Positions 50,812 through 61,052 of a stretch of 64,000 nucleotides of DNA are shown piece by piece (the first letter of the stretch is position 1; every line of letters begins with the position of its first letter). The notes beneath the pieces were generated by a model. It was not told the DNA's origin and ran no database searches. It was given only the letters and a program-made list of their open reading frames with translations. The stretch is taken from assembly GCA_014529385.2 (NCBI GenBank), contig CM043969.1, positions 67,393,676 to 67,457,675 of the forward strand, in the 5' to 3' direction. A program made the position numbers and the translations under genes. Source of the stretch: Adiantum capillus-veneris. Taxonomy: Eukaryota; Streptophyta; Polypodiopsida; Polypodiales; Pteridaceae.

Positions 50812-51081
50812 CACAAGTACCACTGCCTGATATTGGTCAAAATTCTCCCCAGAGACATTAAAAGGCAAGGAACCTCCCCATCCTTCATGGGGATGCTCTC
50901 CCTAAATTGGTAGTTTCCCTTGGGATTTAGGCCTCATAAAAATCCCCTCCTAGGGGGGACGTGAGTCTTTTTTCTCCTCCTTGGGGAGCAGGCCGCGCAA
51001 TAAGTCCCTCCCTCCCACTCTCTGCGTAGCGCCTACTACTCCTACTCTTCTGTGTCACTGCACTTTGCTCTCGCTCACTCC

Positions 51082-51117
<36 letters not shown>

Positions 51118-51203
51118 TTGGATTGAGGTTGGCAGTTGTCGCTGGATTGTACTCTCCTTGTCACGATAATAGATCATTCATGATTCGCCTTGAATATGGC
51201 TCC

Positions 51204-51243
<40 letters not shown>

Positions 51244-51340
51244 TTGGATTGAGGTTGGCGGTTGTCGCTGGATTGTACTCTCCTTGTCACGATAATAGAT
51301 CATTCATGATTCGCCTTGAATATGGCTCCTCGGAACATGT
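47761..51340. other. Non-coding stretch with microsatellites and tandem duplications
   Basis: No supported gene; an open frame at 48,054-48,254 (minus) is possibly part of copia gag but lacks clear motifs. Repeats: (GT)n 49,281-49,318 with (GA)n to 49,350; (CT)n 49,564-49,611; a 56-bp perfect-period duplication at 49,951-50,062 (one mismatch); (CA)n 50,750-50,809; a 122-130-bp duplication at 51,079-51,330, each copy starting with a (CA)n tract. Confidence 0.55.
51079..51330. repeat. Tandem duplication with (CA)n, two copies
   Basis: Copy 1 51,079-51,200 and copy 2 51,201-51,330 share TTTGGATTGAGGTTGGC, GTTGTCGCTGGATTGTACTC and GATTCGCCTTGAATATGGC almost exactly. They differ mainly in CA length. 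Confidence 0.92.
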
Positions 51341-51450
51341 ACCGAATCGGGTATATATAACCTGGTGAGGGATAATCTTTACCCCTCACTTAGCCTTGGC
51401 TCTTGCATTTTCTGTGTGCGTACATAAAAGGTGAGCTTTTGAGGGCCTGA
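51280..51450 (+). promoter_or_regulatory. TATA-containing dispersed repeat, copy 2
   Basis: TATATATAA (51,352-51,360), then GGTGAGGGAT and ACCCCTCACTTAGCCTT. It matches copy 1 at 1,625-1,800. A possible first exon lies downstream (ATG at 51,472). Confidence 0.5.
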
Positions 51451-51471
51451 ATACTCGCTTACTGTCTTACA

Positions 51472-52073
51472 ATGGAGATGGTGGAACACAAGGAGGCATC
51501 TCAGGTTGGTTATATATTTTTTTCTTTTTTGTAGTACTCTGCACCACTTCAAAGCATGCTAAGTTGTTGAGATACCTTGGATTTGATAGCTAATGGTGAT
51601 TACATCTGTATGTTTCGGATTAACAGTTTTTTGCAATAGAGTATGTCTACATCGTTTCTCCTCTGACGTAGGTTGCACTACTGATTATTAACTGGCTCTT
51701 GCAGACTTGATTAGTGTGTTAAATTGTTTCACTTACAGCTTTTGAAAAACCGTATTACACCTTTGGCTTGGTGGAACCCCTGCATAAATGATGTTTTGTC
51801 TCCTGTTTAAGGCTATTTTCTGACAAGCCAATATGGTGCTTTAGTCTTTTGGTTTCTATAGTAGAAAATATGTCCTAGCTCTACGCTGCCTAAAAATTTG
51901 ATTTTATATAATAGGTGGTATGCTATACCCTTGAAAGGTAATGGTGGATTTGGTACTACTAGTCTCAAAGGGCGACTGTTAAGTGCACTTGGTGGTCTGT
52001 TGACTGCATACCGTGAAGTAACTCTTGTTCCATCTGATATTGAGCTCGTAGCAAGCTACCAGCGTATTAATGG
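51472..52073 (+). pseudogene. Possible host-gene fragment with two exons
   Basis: ATG at 51,472 opens MEMVEHKEASQ and meets a donor TCAG|GTTGGT (GT at 51,505). A second exon-like block runs from an acceptor ATAATAG (AG 51,913-51,914) to a donor at 52,073 and encodes KGNGGFGTTSLKGRLLSAL and LTAYREVTLVPSDIELVASY without stops. I do not recognise the protein. The CACTA transposon is inserted about 220 bp further on, perhaps in an intron. Alternatively this is part of another mobile element, because its promoter region is repeated at 1.6 kb. Confidence 0.35.
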
Positions 52074-52296
52074 GTGCTACCTTTGATGTTGTATACTAGG
52101 ATGTGATAGTGTTTTAACTTTGCTAAGGCCAACTTGACTAGATTTGGTAGCTCTTCATCTCATATGGCATACTAATTGTGGTATGGTAGATTCCGTATGG
52201 GATTTGGTTTTGCTTAGCCAAGTTGGTAACCTTAAAACTATCAATGGAATTTTTTGTTCTAAAGTTGTTGATTCGGAGACTTTTATGGCTTATGGT

Positions 52297-52420
52297 CACT
52301 ACAAGAGGTACTTAATAGTAGCGACGCTCGCAGTGCGACGTTCAAATGTGAAAAACCACGGCGTCGCTATAGGCGTCGCTAAATTACAAGTAACTTAGCG
52401 ACGCCGTCAGGGCTAAAAAA
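52297..52420 (+). repeat. CACTA 5' terminal and subterminal repeats
   Basis: The TIR CACTACAAGAGG is followed by TAGCGACGC, GGCGTCGCTATAGGCGTCGC and TTAGCGACGCC repeats, the kind of short repeats bound by the accessory protein of En/Spm elements. Confidence 0.85.
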
Positions 52421-52538
52421 AATAACCTAGAGCGTCCGAAAACTCAGATCTGAGGAAAACTCAGATCTGAGTTTTCGGCAGCGCGCGCTCAAGCAAGCAA
52501 GGTAACGCGCGCTCTCCCTCTCTCTCTCTCTTTCTTCA

Positions 52539-52540
<2 letters not shown>

Positions 52541-52596
<56 letters not shown>

Positions 52597-52702
52597 AGAG
52601 GAAGGAGAGCCAGGTATGCTCCTTCCCTCTCCTCACTCTCATGTTCCCTTCCCCTCTTTCTCTCTCCCTCTCTCTCTCACACACACACACACACATTGTG
52701 TT

Positions 52703-52747
<45 letters not shown>

Positions 52748-52812
52748 AAGCAGAAACAAAAAACACACACACACATGCATAAACAAAGAATGCACACACA
52801 CATTGAGAGAGG

Positions 52813-52860
<48 letters not shown>

Positions 52861-52950
52861 ATGCATAAACCAAAAACACACACACATGCATAAACAAAGA
52901 ATGCACACACACATTGAGAGAGGAAAAGAGAGAGAGAGAGAGAGAGAGAG
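52541..52950. repeat. CA and GA microsatellites with tandem unit
   Basis: (CA)n 52,541-52,592; GA tracts 52,707-52,746, 52,816-52,859 and 52,927-52,950. A unit containing ATGCATAAAC(A)AA, ATGCACACACACATTGAGAG and GGAAAAGAGA is present twice, about 115 bp apart. Confidence 0.9.
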
Positions 52951-53105
52951 AAGAAGAAGAAGAGAGTCTTAACATCGTAGGAAACTATCGCAAGAGACCT
53001 TAAAGATCTAGTCGACAGGAGTTGAACTCAAGACCTGTTATTCATGAGGGAAATGGCATAACCAATCTATCACGCTTCGGTGATAGAAAAGTTATACCAT
53101 TTTTC
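52951..53105 (-). mobile_element. tRNA-derived SINE, copy A
   Basis: Minus strand: head GGTATAAC-like with D-arm/A-box region, then B box GAGTTCAACTC, body, and 3' end AGTTTCCTACGATGTTAAG leading into CT-rich (CTCTCTTCTTCTTCTT)-type tail. About 150 bp. The first of three copies in tandem. Confidence 0.6.
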
Positions 53106-53150
53106 TTCTTTTTTTATTGGCGTGCACACACACCCCCACACACACACCCG

Positions 53151-53308
53151 AGAAGAAGAGAGTTTAATTTAACATCATAGGAAACTAATTAAAGAGACCT
53201 AAAGATCTAGCCGACGAGGAGTTGAACTCAAAACCTGTTATTCAAGAGGGAAATGGCATAACCAATCTACCACACTTGGGTGATAGAAAGGTTATACCAT
53301 TTTTCTCT
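53151..53308 (-). mobile_element. tRNA-derived SINE, copy B
   Basis: Best-preserved copy. On the minus strand the A-box-like TGGTAGATTGG and the B box GTTCAACTC (full match to GWTCRANNC) are about 32 nt apart, as in tRNA genes. The 3' end is AGTTTCCTATGATGTTAAAT followed by CTCTCTTCTTCT. It is part of a tandem unit of about 195-200 bp that also includes (CA)n. Confidence 0.65.
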
Positions 53309-53345
53309 TTTTATTGGCACACACACCCACACACACACGCACACA

Positions 53346-53655
53346 CAAGAAGAAGAGAGTTTTAACGTCGTAGGAAACTATCCCAAAAGACGTTAAAGAT
53401 TAAGTTAGATGTAGACTTACGTTACATTAGATTTAGGTTTATTTAAGTTAAATTAGATTAGATTTAGGTTTATTTTTAGTTAGATTTACGTTTGATTAAA
53501 TTTAGGTTTATTTACGTTAGATTTAGATTTACGTTATATTAGATTAGATTTAGGTTTATTTACGTTATTTACATGTTATTGAAGAGGGAAATGACATAAC
53601 CAATCTACCACACTTGGGTGATAGAAAGGTTATACCATTTTCCTCTTTTTATCGT
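53346..53655 (-). mobile_element. tRNA-derived SINE, copy C, interrupted
   Basis: The tail part (53,348-53,392) and head part (53,566-53,655) match copies A and B. About 170 bp of TTAGATTTAGGTTTATT-type minisatellite sits between them in place of the B-box segment. Confidence 0.55.
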
Positions 53656-53730
53656 TTAAGATAAGGTTAGATTTAGATTAGATTTAGAATTATTTAAGTT
53701 AAATTAGATTAGATTTAGGTTTATTTTGAG
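53393..53730 (+). repeat. TTTAGGTTTATT-type minisatellite
   Basis: Irregular repeats of TTAGATTTAGGTTTATTTACG and variants at 53,393-53,565 and again at 53,655-53,725. Degenerate resemblance to the plant telomere word TTTAGGG, but the third G is missing throughout. Confidence 0.75.
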
Positions 53731-53982
53731 TACACCGAAGGATTATATTGCCTACGCATTTGAGAGTGGCCGATATCTCGGTCACTGCGTCGGAGATGCT
53801 TAGGAGTGACTCGAACACTGCGTCGGGATCACCTAGAGGCCTGGATGATGAGCATTCATCGGACAGGGTTGCTATAGTTCACGGGTGGGACGTGCCAAAG
53901 TGATACGCCTACCTCATCAATCGTATGTCCGATGAGACCATTATGACCCCTGAGGGGAAGCAAGTGATGGGCCGCATACAAC

Positions 53983-54306
53983 AGTTGTGTAGATGTGAAT
54001 GGGCCTCACATATACAAATACTTCAATGCAAGAGTTTAATACTCTCACCTCTCCACCCCGTCGATCCATGACGGAGGTGATGGGACAAAATCCTCCTCGA
54101 AGCTAGCCCAGCTGCCACTCCCCAGGGAGGAGAGGACGACCAATCCAGACAGGCAGTGGCAGCAAAGTGACGCAGCAAGAGTTTGCATCAAGACGGGGAG
54201 TGGCGACTGGACCAGCTTCAAGGAGGATTTTGTCCCATCAAAGCTAGTATTAAACTCTTGCATTGAAGTATTTGTATATGTGAGGCCCATTCACATCTAC
54301 ACAACT
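53983..54306. mobile_element. 324-bp hairpin element (foldback/MITE-like)
   Basis: Arms of about 62 bp start AGTTGTGTAGATGTGAATGG (left, 53,983) and are inverted at the right end (54,306). The inversion continues inward with GGGACAAAATCCTCCT and its complement, so most of the element can fold back. No coding capacity. No clear target duplication is seen. Confidence 0.8.
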
Positions 54307-54708
54307 AGTAGCCCCATTGGTATGTCGTTTACCCTTCAATGGAGCGAATCACCACATGTTCAATTAGGTTAGATTTAAGATAAGATTTTGGATTGAGTTT
54401 TTATATTAGAGTCTAACTTAGAGATTACGATAAAAAAATTAGAGTTAGATGAATGGTGAAAAGATCTACTGTGAAAAGATGTTAAGATGCTGTGAAATGA
54501 TACAGCTAGAGAAGAGGCAAAGGGGTTTTGTCCACTACATGCACTATCATGTAGACGTGGGTGTGTAGATTTCTTGTACCCACAAATATAGGCATTGACC
54601 AATACAGACGAGATTATAACCCGGTGGTTCTGATCTCCGTGCACCTCTAGACCGAGGTGTGCGGGGATTGGACATGACTAGAGAATGTGAGGTAGCTTAC
54701 AGTGTGAA

Positions 54709-54712
<4 letters not shown>

Positions 54713-54759
<47 letters not shown>
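54713..54759. repeat. (GA)n tract upstream of TNP2 gene
   Basis: A 47-bp GA repeat about 70 bp upstream of the transposase ATG, in the presumed promoter or 5' UTR. Confidence 0.92.
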
Positions 54760-54761
<2 letters not shown>

Positions 54762-54825
54762 AAGACGAAGAATGCCAATAGAAGATTAAATTTGTTGTCC
54801 AGGTTATAAGATTTTTACCCTCATT

Positions 54826-57800
54826 ATGAGTAGTGACGAGGATGTAGGGCCGTCCAACCGAAACACCTATCTCTCAACGAGGATCTTATGTCCTTGTAAT
54901 CAATGCAAGCATGCTGTGCGACGGACGAGACGCGTTTCTTTGCAGCACGTTCGCGAATTTGGCGAGTTCGATCCATCTATTATAGATCGAGTTGTTGCCA
55001 ATTATAACTCGTCAGACTCTGACGCTGGCCAACGGGCAGCAATCTTGCAACCCAATCGACGTGTTCGCAGGCGCTTTGGTCAAGCATCATATGTGAGGCC
55101 ACAAGATGTAGCCTCTGACAGCTCGGGGGATGATCATGCAGACCACATTCCCAACGCGGCAATGTTTGAGCCCGAGATTGATGAAATGATCGAGACAATC
55201 ATGGATTCAGAAAGGCTTATCTATGATGATATGAAAAGTGAAGCCGATACGACATTGTATAATGGAGCACGTGTGTCTAGATTGAAAGCGCTCCTGGTTC
55301 TTCTCAACATGCAGGCAAAGTTTGGATGGAGTGACACTAGCGTCACAACGCTTTTCAGGTGATCTATTACAATTAGTTTACTTTAATAAAACTCTAAATG
55401 TATAATGATTTGATAGATTTTTACACAATTGTACCTTATTTTTATGTTGTGTAGATTGCTCAAAGAGCACATACTACCAGCTGATAATGTGATGCCAGAT
55501 TTCCGAGAGGAAGCAAGAAAGATTTTGCGAAACTTGGGCATGGATTACAATTCGATCCACGCTTGCCCTAATGACTGCATTCTTTTCAGAGGGGAATACA
55601 TAGACATGGAGAAGTGTCCGAAATGTGATTCCGAGAGATATCGAGTAGATCTCCATGGAACAAAAATTCCGCAAAAGGTTTTGCAACATTTTCCTCTGCT
55701 TCCTCGCATCAAGCATTTCTTCGAATGTAAGTCTATGGCCGCCCTAGCATCATGGCATGAGGAGAATAAATCTGCGGATGGTGTGCTACGGATTCTTGCA
55801 GATTGCACAGCCTGGAAACATATAGATGGAACATGGTCGGATTTTGCCAGGGAAGCTCGAAATTTGCGCTTAGGCCTGGCTATGGATGGCGTAAATCCAT
55901 TTGGTCAAAGATCAACATCTTACAGTGTATGGCCCGTTGTCATCGTCGACTACAACATTCCCCCGTGGTTGACTACGAAGAAGGGGCACCTATGGCTAAG
56001 CTTGATTGTGCCGGGGCAATATAAAGTGAAGAATATGGATGTGTATCTTCTTCCACTATTGGAAGAGCTACAACAATTGTGGATTAGCATAGAAATGGTG
56101 GATATGAGCCGACACACAGGTCGACGGAATGCTTTGATCAGAGGCATTCTAGTGTGGACCATGCATGACTATCCCGGACTAATAGAATGCTCAGGTGATC
56201 TATTTACACTCCTCACTCAGAAACTGTAAATCTTGGTTTTTCTCAAGTTGATCTATTATCATGTGTATACATGCAGGGCTTCAAACAAGCGGATACAGAG
56301 CATGTGTCACATGTGGACCTAGACTGAATGCACGTAGGGTGCCCTCATTGAAGAAGCAAATCTACGAAGGTCATCAAGCGTATCTTCCAGAGAATCATGT
56401 GTTACGCGACGGCTTTTTGGGAAGAGAGCCACCGAGGATGTCTGCACAAGCATGGTTCGAGCAGAAGGAGATGTGTGATGACGGATTGCCCCCAGGGATG
56501 AAGAGACTATCTCTATGATACGAGTTACCATACTGGCCCCGACTCATGATCAATCACTTGCTCGATCCAATGCACATATTCAAGAATGTGGGTAATCTAC
56601 TATGGGACCATCTGACCAGCAAGAAAGATACTTTGGGAGCCAGGGTTGACCTTAGAAATGTGGATCGTATGGAGCAATATTGGCCGTAAACAGCATCCGA
56701 TGGATCGATAAAACTCCCTAAATCACCATGGATTTTCACAGGAGCCCAAGAACGCAAAGTAAAAGAGACCATTCAATCTTTGGGGACCCCCATTGGCGTA
56801 ATGCACTCACTCCGAATGTGTTTTACTAAAGAAGGAAAGCTTATCGGTTTGAAGTCACACGACTGGCATAAAATGTGTCAGGTATGTTCATAGTGGACTA
56901 TATCATAGTGGGAATTGTGTAACAAATTCGTGTGTGGACTTTAATATCATTGTTGCACGTGTTTTGCAGTTTATTTTATCGGTTGCCATTGAGGGATATT
57001 TGTCTCTTGACGTCCGCAACACAATCTACAAACTTGCGAAGTTGGTGCAATGGATCTCACAAAAGGAGATCAACGTAGACTCCATACCATTCGCCAAACT
57101 AAACGCTGTGGAGATTGTTTGCATGTTTGAGAAACATTTTCCTACTACCATGCTAACCATTCAGGTGCATCTTCTTGTTCACATAGTTGATGAGGTGGAA
57201 ATAGCTGGCACAGTACATTCCAAATGGATGTTCTTTTTAGAACGTTTCATGAAAACGCTCAAGGGATATGTGCGTCAGAAGGCACGTCCGGTGGGTAGCA
57301 TGGCAGAAGGTTGGCTGGTATCAGAGTCCCTAGTGTACATTGGAGAGTGCCTAGACGGATTTGATAAAGCCCAGGATACGCTATGGCGAACCATAGATGA
57401 TAAGCGCATATCTGGGATTGTCATGTGCAATCTCAGTGTTGAGAAGAAGATGACGGAAGATCTAGAGGCTAAAATCAACCAATTTTGCATGCTTCACAAT
57501 CCAGTGATGCAAAAGTGGATTTCACGACTAGTACACTAGTGACTTTTTAGATGTACGACTAGTGACTTTCTAGATGTTTGAACGGCCACTCATAATCTTT
57601 GTTGGTTGTAGTATAAGTCATACAAAGCAGCATGGTGTAAAGGTCGACATTTTAGGGTGGAACGGATCGACAAAAAGCGTTTTACTCAACATTGTGGAAT
57701 CATGGCAAAATTTGAACAATCTAGTCGACAACGGTCCTCTGATGCAAATCCTGTGGTGGCGGAACTCACTTACTTCGGCACGCTACAAGAGATTTTGAGG

Positions 57801-58356
57801 ATTGATTATAGAGGATTTTTTGTCGACTTATTCGACGTGCAATGGATCAAGATGATCATGGAGGGTCGCAACGCTACTGTGCGTAGAGGAGAGTCTGGTT
57901 TTCTTGAGGTGGATTCAACTAAGAAATGGACTGACCTAAGAGACACTTTCGTACTACCCGAGAATTGTGAACAAGTATGTAAATAGTTAACATCCCATTT
58001 TAGAATTTATGTGCTTGGAAGCTCTCATGTAAGTTATGTGGCTCTGGCAGGTGATATTTCACCCTACAAAGTCTGCATCAAAGTGGTGGTATGTCATAGA
58101 GGTAGCCCCTCGTAGTGCACGGACGTATAAAGGCTACCATGTGCCAATCACTGCGGCATCAATGGAGGAGACCAGAGAAGATGCTCAGTCAGAAGCCGTT
58201 GAGGTGGTGCCAAACGAGCATCAAGCTGCTACTCTCTATGGGGTGCATGCAGAGGATCTACAAAATGAAATGGAGGACATATGTTTAAACGGAGAGCTCT
58301 ATATAGATATAGGAAGTTATGTTGAGCTATGCGAGGATGAGAGAAAGATCTCTTAA
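54826..58356 (+). pseudogene. TNP2-type CACTA transposase, broken
   Basis: Exons inferred from splice sites that keep the frame: 54,826-55,358; 55,455-56,194; 56,277-56,881; 56,970-57,974; 58,051-58,356. Domains in order: cysteine motif ILCPCNQCKHA; TNP2 core with ACPNDCILFRGEYIDMEKC, RLGLAMDGVNPFG and DPMHIFKNVG; DUF4218 (HLLVHIVDEVE, ERFMKTLKGYVRQKARP); and DUF4216 (TLQEILRIDYRGFFVDLFD). TGA at 56,516 and TAA at 56,687 interrupt exon 3. Stops at 57,537-57,612 lie between DUF4218 and DUF4216, where an intron is an alternative. It encodes the catalytic DDE enzyme that cuts the TIRs, now probably non-functional. Confidence 0.9.
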
Positions 58357-58686
58357 AGCCATAAATATTGTATTTGAACAATTTTGCTACGTTTTGTAAA
58401 AACTCTAGCTCTCTAAGTACCTTCCATGTTGTATAACGCTCTTTTGATTTTGCGCTCACATCTTGGGCAATCTATGGCCACATGCAGCTCCACCACCTGG
58501 TTTTTCAACTGCAAGATTTGATTGTGTGCGCTCTCGCTCTCTCTCTCTCTTTCGATTGAAAATTCCGCGTTATCGACTTGCCTCTTCCATCACTAAAGTT
58601 GAATAGAAGAAGAACGTGTTATTGCATCATTGTATTTATATGCGTCATTGCGTCATTGTATTTAATGGTCTTTGCGTCCACTCCAG

Positions 58687-58732
58687 GTACGTATGCTCTA
58701 GGTATGTTCTCACAAGCAGGGACGACGAGCAC

Positions 58733-58816
<84 letters not shown>

Positions 58817-58880
58817 CTTGTCCATGTTTTCTACTCCATTCATTCAATATTAAGTTTAAATGTTCGTGTGTTTAATGCAG
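58687..58880 (+). other. 5'-UTR intron of the second CACTA gene
   Basis: A donor CCAG|GTACGT (GT at 58,687) and acceptor TTTAATGCAG (58,871-58,880) lie just before the ATG. The intron contains (TC)n 58,735-58,778 and (TATC)n 58,779-58,815. The donor is inferred from its match to consensus. Confidence 0.5.
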
Positions 58881-58882
58881 GT

Positions 58883-60278
58883 ATGGATGATGAGGAGTTT
58901 CTTTCTTCTTTGTCACCCCAGCAGAGACAGTCGTACCTGGAGCGTCATCGCTCTAGCGCACCATCGCGCGTTCCTACTCCATCCGCATCTCCCTTTGTTT
59001 TGGAGTCCTCAGTGTGCTCCAAAGCTTCGGTGTCGACGGGACGATCTTCACATTCGTCTAGGCGTCGGCACTCTAGTGGTGGCGGTGGCGGTTGTTGTGG
59101 AGATGCCGCCGTCGATGCTTCAACACCGCCTCGTGTTCGACGAGGCTCTTTACCCTCCCCTTCTTTGCCCGTCCCGACACCAACCACGGCATCGCCATCG
59201 ACACCAGGTTTTGCGCAGCTGACTGCCGTTCCTAGCGGCTACACGCCACTAGCTACTCCTCCAGGAGTCACTCCAGTGGACACTCCTCGCTTCGAGGCTC
59301 AGACTCTAGTGGAGACACTTGACGTCCGTACCCCCGTTGACACGCTACTAGAGACCCTTGCCGGGACACCCAGGTTCACGCGTCAGCGGCGACAAGGCTT
59401 GCCTTACTACGTCGACTTCAGCGGCGGCATCATCTTGGATGATGAAGGCAAGAAGGTGATTTTGCGCATGCGCGGTCTTTGCTCTCAGGTGTTTAGACAC
59501 TACATACTAAACACCTGGAGTGAAGTACCGAATGATTTAAAAGACAGAGTCATCGGCATGCTTCATGACGAGTTTCCCATTCCAACACGGAACGACCGCT
59601 TCAATGAAGACGTGATGAAGGTTCGAATACGCGAATACTGCAAGCACAAGCGTTCCGAAGTGCAAAAAGCAATCAAGCATGGGTGGAACAGACCAGATTG
59701 GCTGGCCAAAGAAGATTGGAAGAATACGAAGAAAGCAGCGCGCGAGAATCCCGACAAGTGGAAGCAACAAAAGGAGGCAGCCAGAGCACGAGTAGAGGCA
59801 GGGAGCTCGCACCACTTGGGGAGTGGCGCGTGGGCATCATTTGTAAGTGTTTTCGCATTGCTCTCTATGTTTGATAGTTTAAGGTTTATGGGTTTAGAGC
59901 TCGCACCACTTGGGGAGTGGCGGGTGGGCATCATTTGTAAGTGTTTTCGCATTGCTCTCTATGTTTGATAGTTTAGGGTTTATGGGTTTTTAAATTCTAA
60001 CATAATGGATTCTTTGTATGTTTTGACAGTGGTCGATGACAGGACGTGATCCCACACCGTACGAGCGTGAGTACGCAGGCAAGAAGGGCTTAAACGCCCT
60101 TATGGACATTCTGAGTTCTCGCGGCGGCATGGTTAGTATTAGGGTTTATTATTTTCTATTTGTTGTATTGTTTTATAAACGTCGCTATATGTTTATACTT
60201 ACAAAAAGCTCTCTTATTGTTTTTTTTTTTCAGAATCCGACAGATACGCCGCTTGGACGCGATGAGACGTCTGATTAA
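58883..60278 (+). CDS. Second CACTA gene (plant transposase accessory protein, Ptta/En/Spm-like), intact
   Basis: Exons 58,883-59,842, 60,030-60,131 and 60,234-60,278 have lengths divisible by three and join without a stop into 368 codons. The start ATG lies 2 nt after an acceptor. The N-terminal third is Ser/Pro/Thr-rich, with a glycine run at about residues 70-75. The C-terminal half (GLPYYVDFSGGIILDDEGKK, RDRFNEDVMKV-like, HKRSEVQKAIKHGWNRPDW, AKEDWKN, GRDPTPYEREYAGKKG) has the layout of the plant transposase family Transposase_24 (recalled). In En/Spm the second product binds subterminal repeats and aids TNP2; that role here is inference. It is the only uninterrupted transposon gene in the window. 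Confidence 0.8.
59803..59990 (+). repeat. 94-bp tandem duplication across a splice donor
   Basis: 59,803-59,896 and 59,897-59,990 are almost identical and each contains ATCATTT|GTAAGTG. Only use of the first donor (GT at 59,843) keeps the downstream frame. Confidence 0.9.
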
Positions 60279-60639
60279 GCATTACTTTCTTTTTGTCACA
60301 GCTTATGTATCATGAGACGACTTTTATACGTCTTTTTGAAAACCATGTATATTTTTTAAATAATAACAATGGTTTGTAACTATTACATTTGCAAAGTTTA
60401 ACAATCAAGTGATTTTGCTATGTGTACAATTGTCATTGATTTACTTTCATCAATTCACGCTTGTGAGTTTTGTATCTTTATTTTGCAAACAATACGCACT
60501 ATGGATGATGGACTTAATGGTTATATTGTCTTGTGGGTGACTATTTTGGGTTTATATCTACCTTTGCACTTTTTTTAAAAGGTGAATCAATTAATGAAAC
60601 ATTCAATATGGTTGAATGTCTTACTACCAAAAAATATTC

Positions 60640-60892
60640 CTCTCGAGCGTCGCTATGAACGTCGCTATATAAAGCTCTGCAACGTCGCTATAAACATCGC
60701 TATAGATGGCTCTGCAGTGTCGCTATAATCGTCGCTATATAGCGACGATTATAGCGACGCTTATAAAGACTGTTATAGCAACGCTTATAGCGACGTTCCC
60801 GTATCGACGCTCTTAGCGACGTCGGGGGTTATAAAAACCCAGTGTATTTTCGTCGCTAAAAGCGTCACAAGAGCACACAACCACTTGTAGTG
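60640..60892 (+). repeat. CACTA 3' subterminal repeats and TIR
   Basis: Many copies of GTCGCTATA and its complement TATAGCGAC in both orientations (60,648-60,850), including the palindromic CGTCGCTATATAGCGACG at about 60,731-60,748. The terminal sequence is CCACTTGTAGTG. Confidence 0.9.
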
Positions 60893-61021
60893 GGTACTTG
60901 GAAAAGCTAGATAAATTTGAGCTTGATAGATATGGCAAAATATTTTGAAAATTGAAAAAACTAATGTATGGAATGATATGGGGGTCAAGACACTTGGATC
61001 AGAAGGGGTGGTGGCCTTTTG

Positions 61022-61052
<31 letters not shown>

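Larger units (their letters stand above)
52297..60892 (+). mobile_element. Complete CACTA (En/Spm) DNA transposon, 8.6 kb
   Basis: It starts CACTACAAGAGG (52,297) and ends with the inverted CCACTTGTAGTG (60,892). The 3-bp target duplication GGT flanks both ends (52,294-52,296 and 60,893-60,895). Subterminal arrays of GCGTCGCTATA-type words lie inside both ends. It carries a TNP2-type transposase gene (54,826-58,356) and a second gene (58,883-60,278). The intact ends mean it could still be mobilised by an active relative. Confidence 0.95.

Noticed and set aside
54045-54290. 81-aa minus-strand frame
   Set aside because: It falls entirely within the 324-bp hairpin element and reflects its inverted structure.
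58616-59968. 450-codon plus-strand frame starting before the (TC)n tract
   Set aside because: The N-terminal part reads through a microsatellite and a probable 5'-UTR intron, and the C-terminal part reads past the donor at 59,843. The three-exon model from 58,883 is preferred.
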